Below, piece by piece: positions 7,544 to 13,251 of a stretch of 20,407 nt of DNA. Origin of the DNA: Desulfonatronospira sp. (GTDB lineage Bacteria > Desulfobacterota > Desulfovibrionia > Desulfovibrionales > Desulfonatronovibrionaceae); NCBI GenBank assembly GCA_003563255.1, contig PWSL01000529.1:1-20407 (forward strand), read 5' to 3'. Numbering within the stretch: position 1 is the first letter of the stretch; every line of letters starts with the position of its first letter. The notes under the pieces were generated by a model. The model ran no database searches and had not been told where the DNA came from. It saw only the letters and a program-made list of their open reading frames with translations. Position numbers and translations under genes: made by a program.

Positions 7544-8872
7544 ATGAAATCCAGAACCACTTATATCTGCTCCGAGTGCGGCAGCGATTTTATGCGCTGG
7601 CAGGGACAATGCACGGGTTGTGGACAGTGGAATACCCTGCAGGCCAGGACCAGGGCCACAGACAAAAAGATATCCGGAGACCCGGCTGTCTGCCGGCCCA
7701 GCCTGCTTTCCCGGGTGGACCTCGCCCGGGCTGACCATATTCCCACCGGCATACAGGGTCTGGACGAAGTCCTGGGTGGGGGACTGGTACCCGGGGCTGT
7801 AATTCTGCTGGGGGGGGAACCGGGCATCGGAAAATCCACCCTGCTCCTGCAGCTTTTAAGCCTGGCAGGGTCCGGCACCCTGTACGTCAGCGGCGAGGAA
7901 TCACTGCCCCAGATCCGCTCTCGAGCTCAGAGACTGGGGCTTGAACACGCAAACATCCAGGCACTGGCCACCAACTCCCTGGAGGATGTTCTGGCCGCCT
8001 TCTCATCCCACAGCCCGTATCAACTGGTAATAATCGATTCAGTGCAGACCATCAGCAGCTCTGAATCTGATTCTATGCCCGGGGCCCCCACCCAGATCCG
8101 GCTGGTCACTTCCAGGCTTATTCAGGCTGCCAAGGATTCCGGGACATGCATTTTCCTGGTGGGCCACGTGACCAAGGAAGGCCAAATCGCCGGCCCAAAG
8201 CTGCTGGAGCACATGGTGGATACAGTCATATACCTGGAAGGCGACAAGGAACATCTGTATCGTATCCTGCGGGTAATAAAAAACAGGTTCGGCCCCACCG
8301 ACGAACTGGTCATGTTTCAGATGGGCGTCCTTGGCCTGGAGGTTATCCAGGATCCTTCAACATTCTTTTTGCAGGCCAGAGACCCGGCCCTGAGCGGAAC
8401 CGCCGTGGTGATGGCTGTGGACGGACACAAGCCCTTTGCCGTGGAGGTACAGGCCCTGGCCACGCCCAGTTTTCTCAGCATACCCAGGCGTACGGCCCTG
8501 GGATTCGATCAAAACCGTCTGCACCTGCTTCTGGCGGTCATGGAAAAGAAACTGCAGCGCAGCCTGGCTCAGTCCGACATATACACTAAAATCGGAGGCG
8601 GCCTGAAACTGGTGGACCCCGGTCTGGACCTGGGTCTGGTGGCTGCGGTGCTGTCTTCCTTTCACAACAGGAGCCTGCCGGAAAGGGCCATTTTCTGGGG
8701 CGAGGTGGACTTGAACGGTCAGATAAGGCCGGTGCTGGCACATGATATACGCCTGAGGCAGGCCTCAAGGCTGGGCTACAAACCCGTGTTCCACCCTGGA
8801 AGCCCGGACTCGAAAACCGGCATCTCCAACATCATGCAACTCCAGGACATATTGTTTGCACCTGAGGAATAA
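7544..8872 (+). CDS. radA: DNA repair protein RadA (Sms)
   Basis: This is a 442-residue RecA-related ATPase that helps branch migration and processing of recombination intermediates. It has an N-terminal C4 zinc finger (C9, C12, C23, C26), Walker A GEPGIGKST (about 91-99), Walker B-like LVIIDSVQT, the RadA signature KNRFG (246-250), and a C-terminal Lon-protease-like fold (IGGGLKLVDPGLDLGLVAAVLSS), which in RadA is not proteolytic. Length is typical. ATG 7544 follows the previous stop by 5 bases. Last gene of the metH operon. Confidence 0.95.
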   Translation: MKSRTTYICSECGSDFMRWQGQCTGCGQWNTLQARTRATDKKISGDPAVCRPSLLSRVDLARADHIPTGIQGLDEVLGGGLVPGAVILLGGEPGIGKSTLLLQLLSLAGSGTLYVSGEESLPQIRSRAQRLGLEHANIQALATNSLEDVLAAFSSHSPYQLVIIDSVQTISSSESDSMPGAPTQIRLVTSRLIQAAKDSGTCIFLVGHVTKEGQIAGPKLLEHMVDTVIYLEGDKEHLYRILRVIKNRFGPTDELVMFQMGVLGLEVIQDPSTFFLQARDPALSGTAVVMAVDGHKPFAVEVQALATPSFLSIPRRTALGFDQNRLHLLLAVMEKKLQRSLAQSDIYTKIGGGLKLVDPGLDLGLVAAVLSSFHNRSLPERAIFWGEVDLNGQIRPVLAHDIRLRQASRLGYKPVFHPGSPDSKTGISNIMQLQDILFAPEE

Positions 8873-8910
8873 AAAAACTGACTCGGACTTCCACGACCCC
8901 GCGCGGAATA

Positions 8911-8931
8911 AAAGGCCCCCAGCAGGGCAAA
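8911..8931 (-). terminator. Weak candidate terminator for the outer-membrane protein gene
   Basis: On the minus strand a short GC stem (GCCC...GGGC, loop about 6) is followed by CTTTTATT, 9-25 bases after the stop codon. The stem is only 4-5 bp, so this is tentative. I found no convincing terminator for radA in the 64-base convergent gap. Confidence 0.3.
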
Positions 8932-8936
8932 AGAGC

Positions 8937-9809
8937 CTAAAACCTCCAGGAAAGTCTTGCCTCAACCACGGGGGTACTTTTCACATCTTTGGAAATGATG
9001 CGACTTTTATGGCGATCATACACCTGCCATTTCCTGCCCAGCTTGTAATACGGCCCAAGCTTCAGGGCCATTTTTTCCATGGGACTCCACTCCACCTGCA
9101 TGCCCACACTGAAGTTTCTTTCCCGAAAATACCCCTTATCTGCAACAGGGCTGTTGTTTTTTAAACGGTACATCCTGGATGAATACCCCAATCCCGCCTG
9201 AAGAGCAAAGCTTTCACTGAAACCGTAGCGCACTTCAGTCGTGGGGATACCTATCCTGGCGGTCCAGCCCACGTCGCCGGGAAAACCGTAAAGAAGCCCC
9301 GCAGCCGGAATAAAAAGGCTGCGGACAGGATGATAACCACCAACCAGTCCAAGTCCGGCGAACCAATTATTTCTGAATTCCCTGAAAAGGATGGCCGCCC
9401 CTCCGATGCCGAATGAACCGGAAATTTCTTTTTCAAACGATGAATTAACCCCAGCACGGGAGTACAGGAGCCATTTTTCAGCTAATGGAAAGACAGCCTC
9501 AGCGGATAAAAAAAAGTTGTGCAGACCATCCCAGGGAGTGCCGTCCCCGGGTGTAAAACCTGCATCCCCGGCATCGTCCCAGGAAAAATGCGAGTAGTCG
9601 TATCCCAGGGTGAAAATGGAATATGAAGCCTGCACACCATATCTGCTCCTGGAGACTTCAGTATCCGAACCCTTGATGCCGGATTTAAAGCTGTGCTGTA
9701 CAATGGTCTCAAGCCCTAGGCCAACGTCATGCGACCCGTTTGAATACGCAGAGGCAGGACTTGCCATCAATAAAAGGCTGCCAATCAAAAGTGCCAGGCA
9801 TTTTTTCAT
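8937..9809 (-). CDS. Outer-membrane beta-barrel protein, unknown function
   Basis: The 290-residue protein has a clear Sec signal peptide (MKKCLALLIGSLLLMASPASA, cut about residue 21). It then consists of alternating amphipathic strands rich in Y, W, F and G, and ends in ...EARLSWRF, the terminal phenylalanine typical of BAM-assembled barrels. I do not recognise a specific family; DUF6268-like outer-membrane proteins have this look. I chose ATG 9809 because GGAG sits 6 bases before it; ATG 9821 would place that site inside the gene. It is a single gene convergent with radA, and its upstream side abuts the repeat field. Confidence 0.7.
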   Translation of the reverse strand: MKKCLALLIGSLLLMASPASAYSNGSHDVGLGLETIVQHSFKSGIKGSDTEVSRSRYGVQASYSIFTLGYDYSHFSWDDAGDAGFTPGDGTPWDGLHNFFLSAEAVFPLAEKWLLYSRAGVNSSFEKEISGSFGIGGAAILFREFRNNWFAGLGLVGGYHPVRSLFIPAAGLLYGFPGDVGWTARIGIPTTEVRYGFSESFALQAGLGYSSRMYRLKNNSPVADKGYFRERNFSVGMQVEWSPMEKMALKLGPYYKLGRKWQVYDRHKSRIISKDVKSTPVVEARLSWRF

Positions 9810-9907
9810 AACCATCTCCATTAACAGTCAGAAGTTTTCTCACTTGCTTCGCTTCTTAAACTTTGCGTACTTTGCCTGCCCAGCTGAATTGCTCGAAAAG
9901 CAAGCCC
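9810..9907. other. Leader of the outer-membrane protein gene
   Basis: It contains the ribosome site (GGAG) for the barrel gene. I see no convincing -35/-10 pair in the part before the repeat begins at 9908, so the promoter may lie in the repeat. Confidence 0.4.
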
Positions 9908-10089
9908 GAAGTTTACCCGGTTGTATCTGTTTAGCGCTTATAAGGAAACCAGGGGACAGGCACTCCGGGACCCACTTGAGCATCAATTTGTGCTCAAAAT
10001 GACTCATTTTCTGGGACAAGTGGGTCCCGGAAGAGCCAGTCCCCGTGTCACATCTAAAGCGCTAAACAGATACACCCGGTTAAACTTTC
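9908..10089. repeat. REP-like element D: triple-nested palindrome
   Basis: This is the best-preserved copy. The outer arms 9908-9939 and 10057-10089 are inverted repeats with an 18-bp perfect core (TGTATCTGTTTAGCGCTT). Inside them is the frame GGGGACAGGCAC (9952-9963)...GAGCCAGTCCCC (10033-10044). Inside that is a perfect 15-bp inner stem (TCCGGGACCCACTTG at 9964-9978, complement 10017-10031). Its loop holds two further mini-hairpins (GAGCA...TGCTC; AAAATG...CATTTT). Single copies of the outer arm recur at 13188-13213 and about 10609-10626. Confidence 0.9.
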
Positions 10090-10130
10090 TTTTATTTAAC
10101 TGGGGGCATTCAACCGGGGCGGCTTTGCGG

Positions 10131-10291
10131 TTCAAAATTTTCTTGTTTATTATGACCCAGATAAACCCTGCTCCGCAGGAACGTGAGGCGTTGTTTCACC
10201 GGTTAGAATTATAAAAATAAGTGCGGGACAGTCCCAGTACAAGGCGCTGAACCCCCATCTCTGTTCGAAATTTTTCTTCTTTATTCTGACA
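10131..10291. repeat. Composite repeat, copy 2 of the 1-165 element with flanking direct repeats
   Basis: 10163-10202 and 10226-10275 match 1-41 and about 113-165. A direct repeat with the shared pattern GTTC-AAATTTT-CTT-TTTATT-TGAC occurs at 10131-10156 and 10264-10290, on either side. Between lie AAAAATAAGTGCG and GGACAGTCCC (10213-10234), which are the right half of the inner stem of element B joined to a core end, so the unit appears to be built from pieces of other elements. Confidence 0.6.
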
Positions 10292-10607
10292 GGGTTTTAG
10301 GGCTGTACAGTCAAAAACTTGTTTGTAGTTATTTGATTTATTAGCTTTTTTGGCAGGTCAATATGTCTTTCGGGCCAGATCAGACATCTATCCAAATTTG
10401 TTGACTTTATTTCTTTCAACCAGGAACGAAGAACCAGGAACTTTGAACTCTCAAGATAAGAAATGAATTCGCTATTTTTTTTAAGCAGGGTGTGATAATT
10501 TTGTCAATTAAAAATGAGAAGTACGGACTCTTCTCATAAGCCAAAATATCAACGGTGCAGCAAATATTGCACGAAGTAAGCATATTCCCTGTACTGTTTA
10601 AAAAAAT
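10292..10607. other. AT-rich spacer, no gene recognised
   Basis: No open frame of credible length and no hairpin of note. The one visible repeat is AACCAGGAAC, twice with a 14-base period (10418-10427 and 10432-10441). Base composition is clearly more AT-rich than the genes around. Confidence 0.5.
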
Positions 10608-10717
10608 CGTCTGTTTAGCACTTTTGATGATAGCAGGAGACTGTCCGGCACTCGTCCAGATGCCTAGTTGAAAGGCACGAGCACTTAATTCTGCTGCCTT
10701 GAGTGCCTGACTGTACC
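10608..10717. repeat. Decayed REP-like element E
   Basis: Begins with TCTGTTTAGCACTTTTGAT, a variant of the outer arm of element D. GACTGTCCGGCACTC (10639-10653) follows, then GAGTGCCTGACTGTACCC (10701-10718), which are a mismatched inverted pair. Both look like mutated core ends. Confidence 0.5.
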
Positions 10718-10889
10718 CGTCAAATTTTCAATAAATATCAAATGCTTCCTCTCCAGACCTGACATGAATCATCTTTCTTTACAATTATGATATCATCCGG
10801 TGTTGCCGGTAGATGACGGGGAGTCTGGACAATGCCGGCGACCAATATCTTCTTGCATATTAGACATCTTTCAGGTTATGCTTTACTCA
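10718..10889. other. Spacer, nothing recognised
   Basis: AT-rich. I translated several frames on both strands by eye and found only short broken stretches. No RNA or promoter is supported. Confidence 0.4.
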
Positions 10890-11004
10890 TTACCACTACA
10901 GCGACATTTTGTGTGAATTGTTGCCTCGGCCACCGGGGACAGGCACTTTTGCCGACATCAGGCCGTAAAACAGCCAGACTATCCGGCGGCAAAAGAGCCA
11001 GTCC
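10890..11004. repeat. REP-like element F (close relative of element A)
   Basis: The left 85 bases match 2084-2168. The core GGGGACAGGCAC (10935-10946) continues into TTTTGCCG, which pairs with CGGCAAAA (10987-10994), then GAGCCAGTCC (10995-11004). The right terminal CCCC has been lost. Confidence 0.85.
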
Positions 11005-11065
11005 GTAACAGTTTAGTGGCTTACTCCTGAAACCCTGTAATAAAAAACAAGAAATTGATATCAGT

Positions 11066-11190
11066 TTACCTCTCGTTCCCAGGCTCCAGCCTGGGTACGC
11101 TTAGTTCTTGCGGCTCCAGCCGCTTCTTACCTCTCGTTCCCAGGCTCCAGCCTGGGAACGCTTAGTTCTTGCGGCACCAGCCGCTTCTTA
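11066..11190. repeat. Tandem pair of GGAGCC-type repeats
   Basis: Two units in direct tandem with a 61-base period (starts 11068 and 11129). Each has a 24-base palindrome (11075-11098; 11136-11159; arms GTTCCCAGGC/GCCTGGG-AC around TCCA), then CGCTTAGTTCTT, then a 14-base palindrome (GCGGC-TCCA-GCCGC at 11110-11123; GCGGC-ACCA-GCCGC at 11171-11184). The single copy at 185-246 is in the opposite orientation. Only two or three positions differ between the tandem units, which points to recent duplication. Confidence 0.9.
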
Positions 11191-11200
11191 ACATGTTTGT

Positions 11201-11302
11201 GGGGACAGGCACTTTTGCCGAACTCAAACCGTAAAGTGGCTGGGCTTTCGACGGCAAAATAGCCAGTCCCCTTCGAGTTCAAATTGGTGTTGCTGTAGTG
11301 CT
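11201..11302. repeat. REP-like element G with right outer arm
   Basis: Core GGGGACAGGCAC (11201-11212), then TTTTGCCG...CGGCAAAA as inner stem, then TAGCCAGTCCCC (11260-11271). To its right, AAATTGGTGTTGCTGTAGTG (11281-11300) is the inverted, diverged counterpart of the CACTACAGCGACA arm to the left of elements A and F. Elements A, F and G together thus define the whole unit: arm, core, inner stem, core, arm. Confidence 0.85.
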
Positions 11303-11308
11303 GATCTC

Positions 11309-11380
11309 TAGCTCCAGCCATATTTTGAAGAAGCGACTTGAGCTTCAAGAACACAACGTTACCAGGCTGGAGCAGGCAAC
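11309..11380. repeat. Decayed GGAGCC-type repeat
   Basis: AGCTCCAGCCATATTTTGAA followed by GAAGCGACTTGAGCTTCAAGA and ACCAGGCTGGAGCAGG keeps the order of the three-hairpin unit at 166-246, but all stems carry mismatches. Confidence 0.6.
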
Positions 11381-11408
11381 GAGTGGCGGGAAGAAGGTCA
11401 GATTTAAC

Positions 11409-11437
11409 TTGACTTTCTTTTTCACTATAATTAATGA
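11409..11437 (+). promoter_or_regulatory. Candidate promoter of the methyltransferase-UPF0104 unit
   Basis: TTGACT (11409-11414) is followed after 17 bases by TAATGA (11432-11437). A consensus TATAAT also lies at 11426-11431, but it is only 11 bases from TTGACT and would need another -35. This is the only good sigma-70-like signal upstream of the gene, lying just past the repeat field. Confidence 0.45.
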
Positions 11438-11449
11438 TAATGAAATTCA
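11435..11449. promoter_or_regulatory. Fur-like operator (7-1-7) over the candidate -10
   Basis: TGATAATGAAATTCA matches the Fur consensus TGATAAT-N-ATTATCA at all 7 bases of the left half and 4 of 7 in the right half. It overlaps the candidate -10 element, where a repressor would block initiation. AT-rich sequence makes chance matches easy. Confidence 0.3.
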
Positions 11450-11464
11450 TCGTAACAATCATCG

Positions 11465-11470
11465 AGGAGG
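11465..11470 (+). promoter_or_regulatory. Ribosome binding site fixing the ATG at 11476
   Basis: AGGAGG lies 5 bases before ATG 11476 and rules out the in-frame ATG at 11434, which lies in the operator region. Confidence 0.75.
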
Positions 11471-11475
11471 AGATC

Positions 11476-12039
11476 ATGGGCTGGATACCTGCAGCTGCAG
11501 CGGCATGGGAAAAAATGAGCAGTTTTTCAAAAGTTCTCACCTGGCTTTATTCCCGGCCTTACCGACAGGTTATAGAAAACGAAATTCAACTTGCAAAACT
11601 AGGAAAAGATGATGTCGTGCTGAATATCGGGTGCGGAGCCGTGCCTTTTACCGCTCTGTACATATCAAGGCTGGCCGGGGCCAGGGTTTACGCCCTGGAT
11701 ATAGACCCCTGTGCGGTGAAACACGCAAAAAACTGTGTGAGCAAGGCAGGTCTGGAGGACAGGATCACCGTTATGCATGCCGACGGCGCCCAGGACTTCA
11801 AATACCCATACAATGTAGCCATAGTGGCCCTGCAGGCGGCACCTAAATCCCGGATACTGAAGGTCATGCAGCAAAACGCCATGCCCGGGGCCAGGTTTAT
11901 TTTCCGTCTTCCCAGCAATCCATACAAGGACCAATATGACTGTCTGAACTGCCCTGCAGCCCCCAGGGCTGTCGCACCTCAACCCATGCGCACCTTTGAC
12001 CGCTCCGTGCTTTTCTATAATGCGGTTTCTGTAAATTAG
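11476..12039 (+). CDS. Nicotianamine-synthase-like SAM-dependent methyltransferase (short)
   Basis: The 187-residue protein has a Rossmann SAM site: VVLNIGCGAVPFTA (47-60) and acidic loop VYALDID (71-77). The rest resembles the C-terminal half of nicotianamine synthases, as I remember the archaeal type: YSRPYRQVIENEIQLA before motif I, the P-x-T after it, then VAIVALQAAPKSRIL (114-128) and GARFIFRLP (138-146). NAS enzymes use SAM as aminocarboxypropyl donor rather than methyl donor. The N-terminal helical domain of NAS is missing (family about 260-300 residues), so nicotianamine itself is unlikely to be the product; an ordinary methyltransferase remains possible. A tail motif DCLNCP holds C156 and C159. 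The UPF0104 gene starts 3 bases later. Confidence 0.65.
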   Translation: MGWIPAAAAAWEKMSSFSKVLTWLYSRPYRQVIENEIQLAKLGKDDVVLNIGCGAVPFTALYISRLAGARVYALDIDPCAVKHAKNCVSKAGLEDRITVMHADGAQDFKYPYNVAIVALQAAPKSRILKVMQQNAMPGARFIFRLPSNPYKDQYDCLNCPAAPRAVAPQPMRTFDRSVLFYNAVSVN

Positions 12040-12042
12040 GCC

Positions 12043-13053
12043 ATGTCATTGTCTAGAATAATTATCTTTCTACTGGGCGTAGCCGGCCTGGCTGTCCTGG
12101 CCGGGCTGGCAGGCACGCAGGAACTGGGCCGGGCCTTTTCCCGGGTAAGCCCCCAGGCCCTGTCAGTGCTTTTTACCCTTCAGCTTGCAACCCTTCTGGC
12201 CAGTGCCTGGATCTGGTATTTCCTGCTCAACCGCCAGAGCGGCATCCCCTTTTATTCCGTATTCCTGGTGAATCAGGCCGCCGGGCTTATCGAGAGCCTG
12301 ACACCCTCGGTTAAACTCGGAGGCGAAGCCGCCAAGGTTTACCTCTTCAGGCAGAGAACAGGACAGAGCTACCAGGATCTCGCCGGGACACTGCTGGTGC
12401 ACAAGTTCATCACCATGGCCCCTTTTGTAGTGCTGTGCCTTGTACTTGTGCTGCCGGCCCTTTTCATGTTTGACCTGCCGGTATATTTTTATCTCTCCCT
12501 GGGTGCCCTGACTGCCCTGTGTGCTGGACTGGGGCTATTATGTTACGGCAAAAACGGAAAAACGGAAAAAGACAAGTCGCAAAAAAGTCTGCCAGGACCA
12601 AAAGCCCCTGGCGGACTGGAACCGCTGAAAAAAGCCGCCTCCAGGATTGCCCTCTTTCTGCAGCAATCCAGGCTGTCGGCCTCCAGGCTTCTGTCCACCC
12701 GGCAAACCCTGGCGACCATGTTTGTATCACTGACTATCTGGGTTTTTTACCCGGTCAAGGTTTACCTGGCCTGCACTTTCCTGGGCCTGGATGTGCACCC
12801 GATTATAATCTGCCTGGCGACACTCTTTGCCTACATGGTCAGCATGGTGCCACTGCTTCCCGGGGGTCTGGGGACCTACGAGGGGTCCATGGCCCTTTTC
12901 TTCACCCTGGGAGGCCTGACCCCGGCTGAAGGCCTGGCCGTAGCTCTGCTGTCCAGGCTGACCACCTTCTGGTTTCCCCTGCTGATATCAGCCATGTCCT
13001 GTCTGGCTCTGTCCAGGACATCCTCGCTGCTGCCCCGGCAGACAAGCCGGTGA
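12043..13053 (+). CDS. UPF0104 / lysylphosphatidylglycerol-synthase-TM (AglD-like) membrane protein
   Basis: The 336-residue polytopic inner-membrane protein has hydrophobic segments near 5-24, 39-62, 120-143, 145-168, 222-246, 251-274, 282-300 and 305-325. Family motifs are KLGGEAAKVYLF (91-102) and PGGLGTYEGSM (273-283). A charged loop rich in K (about 169-198) divides two halves. The family includes the flippase-like membrane part of MprF and archaeal AglD, and members are linked to lipid or glycolipid handling; the substrate is unknown here. Tight spacing to the SAM enzyme suggests a shared pathway, possibly export or flipping of a lipid-linked product. Confidence 0.8.
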   Translation: MSLSRIIIFLLGVAGLAVLAGLAGTQELGRAFSRVSPQALSVLFTLQLATLLASAWIWYFLLNRQSGIPFYSVFLVNQAAGLIESLTPSVKLGGEAAKVYLFRQRTGQSYQDLAGTLLVHKFITMAPFVVLCLVLVLPALFMFDLPVYFYLSLGALTALCAGLGLLCYGKNGKTEKDKSQKSLPGPKAPGGLEPLKKAASRIALFLQQSRLSASRLLSTRQTLATMFVSLTIWVFYPVKVYLACTFLGLDVHPIIICLATLFAYMVSMVPLLPGGLGTYEGSMALFFTLGGLTPAEGLAVALLSRLTTFWFPLLISAMSCLALSRTSSLLPRQTSR

Positions 13054-13094
13054 CGGGTTGCGTCTGGTATTGAACAGCCTGAGAGTTAAAGGAA

Positions 13095-13213
13095 AAGTAT
13101 CTGTTCAGCTCTTTGCATTTGCCTACATGGACCGGCTCTCCCCGGGCTTTTTTTATGGCGGAAAGGCTGCAGAATATTTGAAAAAAAGTATCTGTTTAGC
13201 GCTTTTAAGGAAA
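13095..13213. repeat. Outer arms of REP-like elements in direct orientation
   Basis: AAAGTATCTGTTCAGCTCT (13094-13112, continuing to GGACCGGCTCTC at 13129-13140) resembles the left arm at 20138-20179. AAAGTATCTGTTTAGCGCT (13185-13203) matches the left arm of element D. The two are direct repeats about 91 bases apart, and neither has its inverted partner, so this is a remnant or chimera. Confidence 0.65.
13132..13154 (+). terminator. Weak candidate terminator after the UPF0104 gene
   Basis: CCGG-CTCTCC-CCGG followed by GC and seven T, about 80 bases after the stop. The stem is only 4 bp and the left side belongs to a repeat arm. Confidence 0.3.
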
Positions 13214-13251
13214 GCACTGATCATGTTCATGGGAAAATGAAGGTCCTGCTG

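Noticed and set aside
9908..10089. Insertion sequence with terminal inverted repeats
   Set aside because: The segment is 182 bases with no transposase and no obvious target duplication. It fits a non-autonomous palindromic element better.
9908..11380. CRISPR array
   Set aside because: The repeats are irregularly spaced, in mixed orientation, palindromic and of several families; there are no unique spacers of constant length and no cas genes.
11426..11431. TATAAT as the -10 of the promoter with TTGACT
   Set aside because: Only 11 bases lie between them, too short for sigma-70; TAATGA at 17 bases fits better.
11127..11540. Minus-strand frame of 137 codons ending in RLEPGNER
   Set aside because: Its C-terminal half is translated GGAGCC palindrome and its N-terminal part covers the start of the methyltransferase gene. 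A known kind of spurious repeat-derived protein.
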